Positions 39,872 through 49,015 of a stretch of DNA of 64,000 nt are shown here, one piece after another. This DNA is from Sporosarcina globispora. Lineage in GTDB: Bacteria > Bacillota > Bacilli > Bacillales > Cytobacillaceae. The stretch is from the NCBI RefSeq assembly GCF_001274725.1, contig NZ_LGUF01000007.1, forward strand, positions 4,592,430 through 4,656,429, in the 5' to 3' direction. The notes below the pieces were generated by a model, which did no database searches, was not told the origin of the DNA, and saw only the letters and a list, made by a program, of their open reading frames with translations. Both the position numbers and the translations under genes were made by a program. Within the stretch, counting starts at the first letter, position 1. Each line of letters begins with the position of its first letter.

Positions 39872-40450
39872 TTACCTTCTTAGTCCAATCATTTTAATAG
39901 CTTGTAAAGATTGAAGACTGATTTGTTCAGTCGATTCATCAAATAATTTTACTTCGACTGATTCCTCATTTTTTGAAACTAGAAATCCCCTTATTGCTTT
40001 CTCCCCGGTTTCAAATATACATGGTATGGGAGGAAGCTGTTTTGGGAAATCAATTAAGTAATCCAGACGCTCCAGAGTGCCCATTTCCTTAAAACTTTTC
40101 ACACGATTGAAAGTCGGCTTTCGTTTTTCAGTCGTAAAAGCAAACGAAGCAACCTTTTTCTCTTCTCTGCCAGCTTCAAACTCTTCTATAGCTTCCTGTA
40201 CCTTCACTTGTTCTGCAATATTTTCGATTTTTTCTTCCTGCATCTTTTGTTCATCTTTAGTGCCAGCCAGTTCCTGCATATTTTGTTCATCTTTAGTGCC
40301 AGCCAGTTCCTGCACGCTGTCTACTTGTTCCCGTTTGCGTTCCAGTTCTGCTTTTCTGCTGGAATAGACTGTTTGCATCCGGTTTTCCGGAAATTGAAAA
40401 TTCGGCTGCTGTATATAGAATAATGGTTCCTTTTCTCTTTTCTCAGCCAC
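39872..40450 (-). CDS. cotO: Spore coat assembly protein CotO
   Basis: Outer-coat morphogenetic protein. N-terminal EPLFYIQQPNFQFPENRMQT and C-terminal YLIDFPKQLPPIPCIFETGEKAIRGFL plus EESVEVKLFDES and LQAIKMIGLRR match CotO. The middle is low-complexity Glu/Gln/Lys; it carries a two-copy 12-residue repeat (ELAGTKDEQNMQ then ELAGTKDEQKMQ). Length 192 aa. It lies upstream of fabI on the same strand as in B. subtilis, with a terminator between the genes. Expressed in the mother cell (known family role). Confidence 0.9.
   Translation of the reverse strand: MAEKREKEPLFYIQQPNFQFPENRMQTVYSSRKAELERKREQVDSVQELAGTKDEQNMQELAGTKDEQKMQEEKIENIAEQVKVQEAIEEFEAGREEKKVASFAFTTEKRKPTFNRVKSFKEMGTLERLDYLIDFPKQLPPIPCIFETGEKAIRGFLVSKNEESVEVKLFDESTEQISLQSLQAIKMIGLRR
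40245..40316. repeat. 36-bp tandem duplication inside cotO
   Basis: The 36-bp unit starting TTTTGTTCATCTTTAGTGCC occurs at 40245 and again at 40281 with very few differences, coding for two copies of a 12-residue block in frame. Confidence 0.93.
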
Positions 40451-40529
40451 TTTTTGCCCACCTCCGCAATCATTATGTTTCGTCGTATTATATGTATGCA
40501 GAAAATGGGCTTTCGTTTCTGGAAGACAA

Positions 40530-40561
40530 TAAAAAAGCCCGCTCCAGTTTTGGAGCAGGCA
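40530..40561 (-). terminator. Intrinsic terminator of fabI
   Basis: GCCTGCTCCA/TGGAGCGGGC stem then six T on the minus strand. Confidence 0.9.
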
Positions 40562-40568
40562 ATTTCTA

Positions 40569-41339
40569 TTACAGGATATGATAACCGGAATCCACGTGGA
40601 TATTTTCCCCGGTAATTCCGCGGGACAGGCTGCTGAATAAGAATAGAGCTGTATCCCCTACTTCTTCAGGCGTTGTTGTTTTGCGAAGAGGAGCCCGTTC
40701 TTCAATTTCTTTCAGTATAGAATTGAATTCACTGATTCCTTTCGCAGAAAGAGTCCTGATTGGACCTGCTGAAATGGAATTAACCCGAATTCCGTCCTTT
40801 CCAAGGTCGTTAGCTAAATATTTGACGCTTGCATCAAGGGAGGCTTTTGCTACACCCATAACATTATAATTTTTCACAACCTTTTCACCGCCAAGGTATG
40901 TAAGAGTCACAATGCTTCCGCCTTCTGTCATTAATCCTCTTGCTTCCTTAGCAATAGCAGTTAGTGAATAAGAGCTGATATTGTGAGCTAACAGGAATCC
41001 GTCTCTTGTGGTGGTCATATATTCTCCCTGAAGTTCTTCCTTATGGGCAAAAGCGATACAGTGGGCAATTCCATGAATTACACCAGCTTCCTCCTTAATC
41101 GTGCTGAAGCATTTCGCGATATCTTCATCACTTGTTACATCACAAGGAAGCACCAATGAGTGTGCATCCTCCAAGGATTCAGCCAATTCACGAACACTTT
41201 TTTCAAGCCTTTCTCCCGCATATGTAAAAATTAGTCGGGCACCTGCATCATGAAGAGATTTGGCAATCCCCCATGCAATGCTTCTCTTATTAGCCACACC
41301 CATTACTACAAACGTTTTTCCATTTAAAGAAAGAGTCAT
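40569..41339 (-). CDS. fabI: Enoyl-ACP reductase FabI
   Basis: NAD(P)H-dependent reductase for the last step of fatty-acid elongation, target of triclosan-type inhibitors. Short-chain dehydrogenase of 256 aa: nucleotide loop GVANKRSIAWGIAKSL, VLPCDVTSDEDI, AHCIAFAHKEELQG, and the catalytic YxxxxxxK region YNVMGVAKASLDASVKYL; C-terminal GPIRTLSAKGI and ITGENIHVDSGYHIL. RBS AGGAGGC. A perfect FapR operator lies between start and promoter region. Monocistronic, with a terminator. Confidence 0.96.
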   Translation of the reverse strand: MTLSLNGKTFVVMGVANKRSIAWGIAKSLHDAGARLIFTYAGERLEKSVRELAESLEDAHSLVLPCDVTSDEDIAKCFSTIKEEAGVIHGIAHCIAFAHKEELQGEYMTTTRDGFLLAHNISSYSLTAIAKEARGLMTEGGSIVTLTYLGGEKVVKNYNVMGVAKASLDASVKYLANDLGKDGIRVNSISAGPIRTLSAKGISEFNSILKEIEERAPLRKTTTPEEVGDTALFLFSSLSRGITGENIHVDSGYHIL

Positions 41340-41372
41340 TTTAGAAGCCTCCTGAAATTATTATCACATGTT

Positions 41373-41391
41373 ATTAGTACCTAGTACTAAT
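41373..41391. promoter_or_regulatory. FapR operator of fabI
   Basis: Palindrome ATTAGTACCTAGTACTAAT, matching the FapR binding consensus, 34 bp before the fabI start and overlapping its promoter. FapR releases DNA when malonyl-CoA is present. Confidence 0.92.
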
Positions 41392-41422
41392 TGTACATCA
41401 ATATTTCGAAAAAGAAAAGCCG

Positions 41423-41457
41423 AAAAAATCCCGCTTTAATCAAGCAGGATTTTTTCA
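41423..41457 (-). terminator. Intrinsic terminator of the mgtE-yjbQ operon
   Basis: AAAAAATCCTGCTT/AAGCGGGATTTTTT stem, 5-nt loop, minus-strand T-run of six. Confidence 0.9.
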
Positions 41458-41476
41458 GCTAAAGATGCCGGACAGC

Positions 41477-43336
41477 CTAACACCATTCACAAAATTCAAG
41501 TTCCCGTTTTAATTCATCAACGTATTCCTTAGATCCTGTAACAATTAAGCGGTCATTGACATGCAGTTCAGTATCTCCGTGCGGTACAATGGAGTCTTTC
41601 CCTCTAAATATCCGTACAAATATAACATCCCCTGTAAACGGAAATCTCCGAAGCATCATACCCTCAAACTGCTCATTCTTTAAGCGGATCTCGTATAAAG
41701 CCGTTTCCTGGTTCGTTAAGATGTTCACCACACTTGGTGACTCGATAAGAGCGCGAAGCAAGGCCTTAGACGAAAGAATGGTTGAAAATAGCTCAATATT
41801 ATGTTCCCGTAGCGTTTCCTCCATATCAGGACTTTCCATCCGGCAAATGACACGATCCACTCCCTTTTCTTTAAAAGCGATGGATAATGTCGCATTTGTC
41901 TCTTCATTACCTGTTGAAATCACAACTATGTCTGACTCAAAAGCATCTGTGCCTTCAAAGTGATCAATATCAAAATCATCAACTTCAATAATATCAAACA
42001 AAGAGTCAGCTATCTGCTTTTCCGCCTTTTCCTGCTTCTTATGATAAAGAACAGGTTCGTAAAGGGAAGACTTAAGTTCATTATATATCGGCATCGTCAT
42101 TTGATTAGCACCAATGAACGATACTTTTAGCTTTTTCTCCTCGGCCGCTTCCTGAGGGAATAGCTTTTTAAATACTACAGGAGTAAATATACTCGTTATG
42201 ATAGCAACCAAAATCAATGTTCCGCTCATTTCCGGAGTAATGACATCCATTCTTTCCCCTATAGTTGCTGCAGCTATTACAAGTGAAAGGGTTGAGGTTA
42301 ATAAGAAACCGGAAGCCAAAACCGTTTTTATGTCATACCATCTTTTTAAAATATAGATCGGTATAAGTTTTGAGAGCAGCAGTGCAATCAGTAGCAGTGG
42401 AATGAGCATGAGCATCTTGGGATCCCCAAACAATGACCATACGTTCAAATCCACCCCTACCATCACAAAGAAAATCGGGATGAGGAACCCATATCCAAAT
42501 GAATCCAGCTTATGGATCATTTCCTGGTTTGGTGCCAGTAATGATACAAGAACCCCGGCAAGGAACGCACCTAATATATTCTCAGCCCCAACGGTTTCAG
42601 ATAATGCCACCAGAAATATAATTAGGGCAAACACTGCTCTTGTTCCAATTTGAACAGTCCCGGTAGACATAGCCTCAAGAAAATTAAGGTTTTTAAACCT
42701 TCTGCCAAGGAAATACAGCAATACACCTACTCCAAATAAGACAAGAAGCAGCCACGTATTCCCTCCGCCTGTATCATTTAATGAAACAAACACAGCCAGC
42801 AGAATCATCGTTGCCAAATCTGCAATAACGGCAATCAGTAAAATAATCTGTCCAATGCCTGTTTTCATTAAATGGGCTTCCTTTAAAGTGGGAACCACAA
42901 CACCTAGAGAAATGGTCGATATAATTAATGTCATTAAGAAGGCATTGTCTATGAATCCTGCCCAAACAAATAAATAAGATAGTCCCAATGAGACTAGAAA
43001 TATTCCTATAAATACAACGAAAGAAACAGCAAAAGAATTTGGCTCCAGCTTACCGCTTGGGAGTTTTTCTCTCTTCTTTGCTGAAGAAAAGGCTGTAAAA
43101 TCTATCTCCAGCCCGCTTAGGAACATTAGGAATATGAATCCAAGTGTCGAAAGCGTTTCAAGCCACATATCTTCATGCACAATATCAAAACCGCTTTTAC
43201 CGATAATCAGACCTACAAGGATTTCCGCCACCACTACAGGGATAAAATTAATCTTCAGCCGGTGGAGCAATATGGGCGTGATAAAAGCAGCCAGAATAAC
43301 TATGACAAGCGATGCTACCGATGCCCCATGTTCCAT
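41477..43336 (-). CDS. yjbQ: Monovalent cation:proton antiporter YjbQ (CPA2/Kef type)
   Basis: Membrane antiporter of 619 aa: about 12 hydrophobic segments (1-390) with the CPA2 core VLVSLLAPNQEMIHKLDSFGYGFLIPIFFVMVG, then a cytoplasmic RCK-N-like domain (LKVSFIGANQMTMPIYNEL; IVVISTGNEETNATLSIAF) and an RCK-C regulatory domain near the C-terminus. Expels K+ or Na+ against protons. It follows mgtE by 12 nt on the same strand, likely the same transcript. B. subtilis YjbQ (614 aa) lies at the same position. Nucleotide (NAD, c-di-AMP) control through the RCK part is suspected. Confidence 0.93.
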   Translation of the reverse strand: MEHGASVASLVIVILAAFITPILLHRLKINFIPVVVAEILVGLIIGKSGFDIVHEDMWLETLSTLGFIFLMFLSGLEIDFTAFSSAKKREKLPSGKLEPNSFAVSFVVFIGIFLVSLGLSYLFVWAGFIDNAFLMTLIISTISLGVVVPTLKEAHLMKTGIGQIILLIAVIADLATMILLAVFVSLNDTGGGNTWLLLVLFGVGVLLYFLGRRFKNLNFLEAMSTGTVQIGTRAVFALIIFLVALSETVGAENILGAFLAGVLVSLLAPNQEMIHKLDSFGYGFLIPIFFVMVGVDLNVWSLFGDPKMLMLIPLLLIALLLSKLIPIYILKRWYDIKTVLASGFLLTSTLSLVIAAATIGERMDVITPEMSGTLILVAIITSIFTPVVFKKLFPQEAAEEKKLKVSFIGANQMTMPIYNELKSSLYEPVLYHKKQEKAEKQIADSLFDIIEVDDFDIDHFEGTDAFESDIVVISTGNEETNATLSIAFKEKGVDRVICRMESPDMEETLREHNIELFSTILSSKALLRALIESPSVVNILTNQETALYEIRLKNEQFEGMMLRRFPFTGDVIFVRIFRGKDSIVPHGDTELHVNDRLIVTGSKEYVDELKRELEFCEWC

Positions 43337-43348
43337 AAAATAACCCCC

Positions 43349-44728
43349 TTAACCTGTTAAATAACTCATAAATAATGTCGCCATTCCAAAATAAATTAAG
43401 ATGCTGATAAGATCATTTATAGTTGTAATAAATGGACCTGATGCCACAGCCGGATCAATTTTCATCCTGTGCATAAATAAAGGGATCAGCGCACCGGCAA
43501 GGGTGGCTACAATCAGTGTAAATAAGATTGAAACGCCAACTAAAACACCAAGAAAGAAATTTCCTTTCCAGAAGTAAACAATGAAAGTCACCAGAATGCC
43601 GCATATGCCTCCATTTATTAATCCTGTTCCAGCTTCCCTTAATACCAGTTTCCACTTATTTTCTTTCTCTAAATCTCCTGTAGCAATCCCCCTTACAGCA
43701 ACAGCCAATGCCTGAGTGCCAGTATTTCCTGCCATCCCTGCAATGAGAGGAATGAAAACCGCAAGGATCGCAACTTTATCCAGAGTTGCCTCAAATCTGC
43801 CGATTAGGCTTGCTGTTAACATACCTAAAAATAAAAGGATGATAAGCCACGGAAGCCGTTTGCGAGCTGCAGAAACCGGATTCCGGTCAATATGATCCAT
43901 ATCCGATACAGCGGCCAATTTGGAATAATCGTCTGATGCTTCTTCTTCCATGACGTCCATGACATCATCAACTGTAATAATACCCAGCAAATGATTTTGA
44001 AAATCCACAACCGGAACAGCCAGGAAGTTATAATCTTTAATTTTTCTTGCGACTTCTTCCTGATCTTCGCCAACAGATACGGAAACTACTCTGTCATTTG
44101 TTATTTCCGAAATCATCGTATCATCATCACTGACTATTAGATCTCTTAGGGAAATGACGCCAATAAGCTTTTTTTCGTCGTCAACAACATACACATAATA
44201 AATGGTTTCCGCCCTTGGCGCTTCATTTTTCAGGATATACATGGCAGAACGAACCGTCTGATTGGCTGACAGAGAAACAAATTCCGTTGTCATGATACTC
44301 CCTGCTGTATATTCTTCGTAATGAAGCAAATCCTTAATTTCTTTTGCAGATTCATCATCCATGATTGTCAAATAGCTGACAACCTGGTCTTTATCAAGTT
44401 CGTTTAACACATCAACTGCGTCATCAGCGTACATTTCTGAAAGCATATCTGCTGCATAATGAGGATTCATTTCAGCAAGAACGTCTTTATAATCTTCTTC
44501 TTCAATCTCCAGATTTTCAAAAAGAGCTGCCATTTCCTCCGGAGAGAGATAAAGATAAATTTTAGCCCTGATGTCCTCATCCAGATCTTTAAAAAATGAA
44601 GCCTGATCATAGGGGTGCATATCAAGGAATTCATTCCTGAAGATATCAATTTCTTCATTTTGTAAAGATTGGATTAAAAGACTTGTATTAATATGAGAAT
44701 CTGATCTTTCTTCTACTTGTTCTTCCAT
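43349..44728 (-). CDS. mgtE: Magnesium transporter MgtE
   Basis: Mg2+ channel: an N-terminal superhelical domain (about 1-135), paired CBS domains (about 140-265, IMTTEFVSLSANQTVRSAM and VISLRDLIVSDDDTMISEITND), then five membrane helices with MAGNTGTQALAVAVRGIATGDL and PLFMHRMKIDPAVASGPFITTINDLISI. Acidic residues in the cytoplasmic part sense Mg2+. 459 aa is normal. GAGGAGGT precedes the start. First gene of a two-gene unit with yjbQ. No M-box riboswitch is visible in the leader. Confidence 0.95.
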   Translation of the reverse strand: MEEQVEERSDSHINTSLLIQSLQNEEIDIFRNEFLDMHPYDQASFFKDLDEDIRAKIYLYLSPEEMAALFENLEIEEEDYKDVLAEMNPHYAADMLSEMYADDAVDVLNELDKDQVVSYLTIMDDESAKEIKDLLHYEEYTAGSIMTTEFVSLSANQTVRSAMYILKNEAPRAETIYYVYVVDDEKKLIGVISLRDLIVSDDDTMISEITNDRVVSVSVGEDQEEVARKIKDYNFLAVPVVDFQNHLLGIITVDDVMDVMEEEASDDYSKLAAVSDMDHIDRNPVSAARKRLPWLIILLFLGMLTASLIGRFEATLDKVAILAVFIPLIAGMAGNTGTQALAVAVRGIATGDLEKENKWKLVLREAGTGLINGGICGILVTFIVYFWKGNFFLGVLVGVSILFTLIVATLAGALIPLFMHRMKIDPAVASGPFITTINDLISILIYFGMATLFMSYLTG

Positions 44729-45082
44729 AAATAGTAACCTCCTCTCTTACGATGAAACAATCCATTTTTGAATTTTACCTCCAGCTAAATTCCTGCTGTG
44801 AAGTTTATATTGGCCTCGTTTTTTTACACAAACCGCAAGCTTTTTTACATTAACACTGATAACAGGAAACGTACTTCACTATACTAGCAAATCTTTGTTT
44901 CTTTGTCGTCTCTAAACAATCATAGGTTCAAATGAACGTAATTTATTTCTGCATAATTAATTTTCCCATTCCTTTAACTTAAAACCGTTAAAGCTTTCTC
45001 TGCATCCTGAAAAAATTAAACGTCATGATATATATTATGAAAATTGATATCATAAAAGTAGAACAAATAAAGGAGCTTCCTT
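44729..45082. promoter_or_regulatory. Divergent region between mgtE and prpE without a recognised riboswitch
   Basis: 354 bp, AT-rich. Apart from the prpE RBS (AAGGAGC) and the mgtE RBS, I see no conserved M-box sequence, no tRNA and no long hairpin. Promoters were not confidently placed. Confidence 0.4.
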
Positions 45083-45817
45083 ATGAGACTTGATATTATC
45101 GGTGATATTCATGGATGCTTTGCTGAATTTAAAGAGCTTACCTTAAAAATTGGCTACAGCTGGAATCGGGGATTTCCTGTTCACCCAAGTAATAGAAAAC
45201 TGGCCTTTGTAGGAGATTTAACAGACAGGGGACCACAGTCTCTTGCAGTCATCAATGTAATATATAACCTGGCAGCAAATGATCTGGCATACTATGTCCC
45301 AGGCAATCATTGCAATAAACTTTACCGTTACTTTTTAGGAAATAAAGTTCAAATTACTCACGGCCTGGAAACTACAGTCGCTGAATATGAACGGCTTGAC
45401 TCTCAAGAACAGATTGAAATTAAGCAGAAATTTATGGAGTTATATGAAAAGGCTCCTCTCCACCATGTGCTTGATAACAGCAAATTAGTTATTGCACATG
45501 CAGGAATTAAGGAAAGCTATATTGGGAAACATTCCTCAAAAGTAAAAACCTTTGTTCTTTATGGAGATATAACGGGAGAAAAAAATCCTGACGGCACACC
45601 TGTAAGACGGGATTGGGCAAAACAGTATGAGGGTAAAGCTGTGATCGTCTATGGCCATACTCCCGTAAAGGAAGTCAGGAAAGTTAACAACACCTATAAT
45701 ATTGATACAGGAGCTGTTTTTGGAAATAAATTAACTGCACTTAGATATCCTGAAATGGAACTAATTTCTGTCCCATCAAGCTTGCCTTATGTGGAAGAGA
45801 AGTTCAGGAAGATATAA
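45083..45817 (+). CDS. prpE: Diadenosine tetraphosphatase-type phosphoesterase PrpE
   Basis: Metal-dependent PPP-family phosphatase of 244 aa: GDIHGCF (residues 7-13), GDLTDRGP (about 49-56), GNHCNK, and [10 protein letters not shown]; these are the dinuclear-metal motifs. The B. subtilis ortholog hydrolyses dinucleoside polyphosphates and also affects spore germination. It starts with ATG and has AAGGAGC 6 nt upstream. Its order next to the pseudouridine synthase, NAD kinase and RelQ is conserved in B. subtilis. Confidence 0.93.
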   Translation: MRLDIIGDIHGCFAEFKELTLKIGYSWNRGFPVHPSNRKLAFVGDLTDRGPQSLAVINVIYNLAANDLAYYVPGNHCNKLYRYFLGNKVQITHGLETTVAEYERLDSQEQIEIKQKFMELYEKAPLHHVLDNSKLVIAHAGIKESYIGKHSSKVKTFVLYGDITGEKNPDGTPVRRDWAKQYEGKAVIVYGHTPVKEVRKVNNTYNIDTGAVFGNKLTALRYPEMELISVPSSLPYVEEKFRKI

Positions 45818-45819
45818 CT

Positions 45820-45846
45820 CAAAAAGCCGGCCAATGCCGGCTTTTA
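45820..45846. terminator. Bidirectional terminator between prpE and the pseudouridine synthase gene
   Basis: AAAAGCCGG/CCGGCTTTT stem with an 8-nt inner segment. Confidence 0.85.
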
Positions 45847-46728
45847 TAATAAACATTTCATATCTTCTGGAAGCTGCTGTTCAAACAAAAGAGTTTTGTG
45901 CAAAAAGGGATGAAAGAACGAAAGTCTGCAGCAGTGCAGTGCCTGGCGGGAGATGAGCTTTCTTGTACCTCCATATAGTTCATCACCCGCAAGAGGAAAA
46001 CCCAGCCATGACAGATGGATTCTGATCTGATGAGTTCTGCCTGTTTCAAGCTTCAGTTTAACATGTGTCAATTCGCTTCGCCGGCTGATTACCCAATAAT
46101 GAGTATATGCGTATTGGCCTTCCTTACTGACTTCCCGCTCAATTATACTGTCTTTCTTTCTCGCTATCGGCTGTTCTATAGTTCCAGCATCCTGGCTGAT
46201 TGTGCCTTCTGCAAAGGCTTCATACATGCGATGTATTTTGCGGAAGCGCTGCTGCTGGCTAAACAAATGATGTACATGCCTGTGTTTAGCAATCAGAACC
46301 AAGCCTGATGTATCTCTATCCAGTCTTGTCACGATATGGGCAGCAGACTTTAAGTCTATTCGCTGATAATATCCAATCAGTCGATTAGCCAAACTTCCGG
46401 AAGGATGTTCCCTGGAGGGAATCGTGCTCATGCCCGCCGGTTTATTTACTACAAGAAGATAATCATCCTCATAGAGAATATCCAGGGGCAAGTCTTCCCC
46501 TTTCATGCCTTCACTGGGAACTTCTTCAGGAAAACCAACTTGAAGAACGTCTCCTTCTTTAAGCTCATAGCGGACATTCACTTCTTGATTGTTCACTTTA
46601 ATAAATCCGCCCGCAAATTTTATATCTGTCAGTGCAGTTTTGGATATATCATTATCTTTTAAAAATTCCCTGATTAACGGACCCGCCTGCTGGGCAGAAA
46701 TTTTCCATTTTAGTTCAAAATGCGCCAT
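45844..46728 (-). CDS. yjbO: RluD-family pseudouridine synthase YjbO
   Basis: RNA pseudouridine synthase acting on rRNA or tRNA. Seen: an S4-like RNA-binding domain (about 12-75, FIKVNNQEVNVRYELKEGDV), then the catalytic region AHIVTRLDRDTSGLVLIAKH with the catalytic Asp, and the family end TGRTHQIRIHLSWLGFPLAGDELYGG. 294 aa. It is the last of a run nadF-yjbO on the minus strand, about 70 nt after nadF. The RNA position modified is unknown. Confidence 0.93.
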   Translation of the reverse strand: MAHFELKWKISAQQAGPLIREFLKDNDISKTALTDIKFAGGFIKVNNQEVNVRYELKEGDVLQVGFPEEVPSEGMKGEDLPLDILYEDDYLLVVNKPAGMSTIPSREHPSGSLANRLIGYYQRIDLKSAAHIVTRLDRDTSGLVLIAKHRHVHHLFSQQQRFRKIHRMYEAFAEGTISQDAGTIEQPIARKKDSIIEREVSKEGQYAYTHYWVISRRSELTHVKLKLETGRTHQIRIHLSWLGFPLAGDELYGGTRKLISRQALHCCRLSFFHPFLHKTLLFEQQLPEDMKCLL

Positions 46729-46796
46729 GAGCTATAGGCTCCTGTTCTGTTAGAAGTAACCAGATTATGTATAGCAGTGAAACTAAAACTGCCAAT

Positions 46797-47591
46797 TTAA
46801 TCAGCAACAAATGAGTCGTGAACCCTTTTCCAAAAAGGAAATGGCCTGAACCTGGCAAAACGGATTTTCTCATCTGCCACTCTAAATTGAATTGATTTTA
46901 CATCTTTATGAAGAAGTGTCAAATGATCAATGGTAATTTGAAAATCCGGTTCATTTACTGGCTTCAGCATGCACGTATGATGTGCGGGCAATACGAGTGG
47001 AGAGCCTACTGTACGGAATACCTTGTTATTAATGGAGGCCATTTCAGCAAGCTGGATGGCAGGCAATGAAGGATGCAGTATGGCTCCCCCAAGCGCCTTA
47101 TTATACGCCGTGCTTCCGGATGGAGTAGACACACACAATCCATCCCCACGGAACCGTTCAAAATGCTGGCCGCGAATTTCCACATCCATTACTAAAGTAC
47201 CTTCAACCGCTTTCACTGTTGATTCATTCAAGGCAAGATAACGGGTTTCTTTGCCGCCATGCTGGTAGCGAATAATCACTTCCAGAAGCGGATATTCAAT
47301 GACCTGATACGGGGTTTTGGCAATCGCAATGACAAGCTTTTCGATTTCCTCCGGCACCCAGTCTGCATAAAACCCGAGATGGCCTGTGTGGATACCGACA
47401 AATGCCGTCTTGTCCAGGCGGCTGCTGTACCGGTGAAAGGCATAGAGTAAAGTGCCATCCCCGCCTACAGATATGACTATATCAGGCTCTTCTTCATCAT
47501 ATGTAAGCTCGAAGTCCAACAAATAGGTTCTCATTTTATGCATGAGTGTATTAGATTTTGAATCTCCTTTTGAGGTAATGGCAAATTTCAT
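46797..47591 (-). CDS. nadF: NAD kinase
   Basis: Phosphorylates NAD to NADP. Seen: [20 protein letters not shown] with the GGDGT motif, [36 protein letters not shown] and the C-terminal [16 protein letters not shown] that B. subtilis NadF also has. I start at the ATG at 47591 (264 aa); the TTG three codons earlier lies directly against the GAGGAG. It follows relQ (gap 26 nt) and precedes yjbO, so the three likely share a transcript. Confidence 0.96.
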   Translation of the reverse strand: MKFAITSKGDSKSNTLMHKMRTYLLDFELTYDEEEPDIVISVGGDGTLLYAFHRYSSRLDKTAFVGIHTGHLGFYADWVPEEIEKLVIAIAKTPYQVIEYPLLEVIIRYQHGGKETRYLALNESTVKAVEGTLVMDVEIRGQHFERFRGDGLCVSTPSGSTAYNKALGGAILHPSLPAIQLAEMASINNKVFRTVGSPLVLPAHHTCMLKPVNEPDFQITIDHLTLLHKDVKSIQFRVADEKIRFARFRPFPFWKRVHDSFVAD

Positions 47592-47617
47592 CTTATCCAA
47601 GCTCCTCTTTTATACAG

Positions 47618-48256
47618 TTAGTTTTCTCCCTTTTGCTGCTTTTCCTTTTTCCTTGTAAAAAATGCCTGGGCATCCTGAATTTCACCGCGTATGAGTGACA
47701 TTTCTTCATCTAGCCTGAAAGCAGCCTCTGCCGCCCTTTGCAGCCTCATCTGTATATCTTCAGGGAATTGGCCCTTATATTTATAATTTAAGGAATGTTC
47801 TACCGTTGCCCAGAAATTCATGGCAAGCGTCCTGATTTGAATCTCTGCAAGGATTTTCTTCTCTCCTTTGATTGTCTGAACAGGATAGCGGATCACGACA
47901 TGGTATGACCGATAACCGCTTGCTTTTTTATGAGAAATGTAATCTCTTTCTTCGACAATTTCAAAGTCATTTCTTAGTCTTAATAGTTCAACCACTCTCT
48001 TTATATCATCTACAAACTGGCACATCATTCTGACACCGGCAATATCCTGCATTTCAGATTCCAATTTGTCGAGTGGAATGCCTTTTTGATTTGCCTTATC
48101 CAAAATGCTTGCAATAGGCTTTACCCTTCCAGTAACAAATTCAATCGGAGAATGGGTAGAATCCATTTCAAATTGGCTTCTCATGCCTTTTAGCTTTACT
48201 TTTAATTCTTCAACCGCCTGCTTATATGGCGCCAAAAATAAATCCCAATGCTTCAC
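47618..48256 (-). CDS. relQ: Small alarmone synthetase RelQ (YjbM)
   Basis: (p)ppGpp synthetase without hydrolase or regulatory domains, a homotetramer in B. subtilis. Seen: HSPIEFVTGRVKPIASILDKA, the RMMCQFVDDIKRVVELL stretch and the nucleotide site KASGYRSYHVVIRYPVQTIKG, EIQIRTLAMNFWATVEHSLNYKY. I chose the GTG at 48256, with GGTGGTG upstream, giving 212 aa like the 211-aa ortholog; the 24-codon N-terminal extension of the longest frame is not family-like. Precedes nadF. Confidence 0.93.
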   Translation of the reverse strand: MKHWDLFLAPYKQAVEELKVKLKGMRSQFEMDSTHSPIEFVTGRVKPIASILDKANQKGIPLDKLESEMQDIAGVRMMCQFVDDIKRVVELLRLRNDFEIVEERDYISHKKASGYRSYHVVIRYPVQTIKGEKKILAEIQIRTLAMNFWATVEHSLNYKYKGQFPEDIQMRLQRAAEAAFRLDEEMSLIRGEIQDAQAFFTRKKEKQQKGEN

Positions 48257-48424
48257 CTGCAACACCACCAAATATCCGAAATAAAAAGAGACAGCACCCG
48301 GACAGCACCTGCTGGCCCAGGCACACATTGATCTTTATATGCTCTGTTAATCAGCAAAATTCATCACTGTTCTATTAACATAACCTAACTCTTTATCCAA
48401 TTATTAAGACACTTAAACATTCAA

Positions 48425-48790
48425 CTAAAATATGCTCTCTACTTTTTCTACCATTTCATTTCCATAATTGCTGTTCCCGCGGATATTTTCTATCAAATCT
48501 CCCAACTCCTCGTGAAAGCCTGTCAGCTCAAAGCGTTCATGATTATTGTCAGATGCAAATACACGCATCTGGGCATCAAGTGCCTTTTTCAGTTCCGGCC
48601 AGACTGCTTCGGGAAGGGCAATATATGTATAATCATCATTTTGTTCTGCTATGTAAATAAATGTAAGATTATCGGAATCAGCCAATATCTGTTCCATTGC
48701 TTTTAAGCCTGTTACTGATCCACCTTCTATTCCTAAAATCAATTCATTTTTAAACCATTCTGCATTTATAACTGTAAGTTTCTGTTTCAT
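48425..48790 (-). CDS. yjbL: Conserved protein YjbL
   Basis: Small acidic protein of 121 aa, beginning MKQKLTVINAEWFKNELILG and ending in ESIF, with a helix-strand pattern and no membrane part. Its length and its location between the relQ and yjbK genes match B. subtilis yjbL, which is the basis for the symbol. The function is unknown. RBS AGGTAG (weak) precedes the ATG. Divergently transcribed from yjbK. Confidence 0.78.
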   Translation of the reverse strand: MKQKLTVINAEWFKNELILGIEGGSVTGLKAMEQILADSDNLTFIYIAEQNDDYTYIALPEAVWPELKKALDAQMRVFASDNNHERFELTGFHEELGDLIENIRGNSNYGNEMVEKVESIF

Positions 48791-49015
48791 TTTTCTACCT
48801 CCATCGTCAATACTTATTCTATCGCAGATTTAATGGGCAGTAAAACCCCTGATGCAATTTTCACAGTTACAGCCTTCTCTGAAAAGCCCAGCAAAAAATG
48901 AAGTAAACTCCCCCCTGATTGACTTTAACACAGAAATAAAAAAAATCTCAAAGATTGAAGTACATTCCCATAAAGGAGATAATACAGGAAATTACTAATT
49001 GCTGAGGTGTACAGT

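Noticed and set aside
44729-45082. M-box riboswitch for mgtE
   Set aside because: No conserved core sequence seen; only a covariance search could rescue it.
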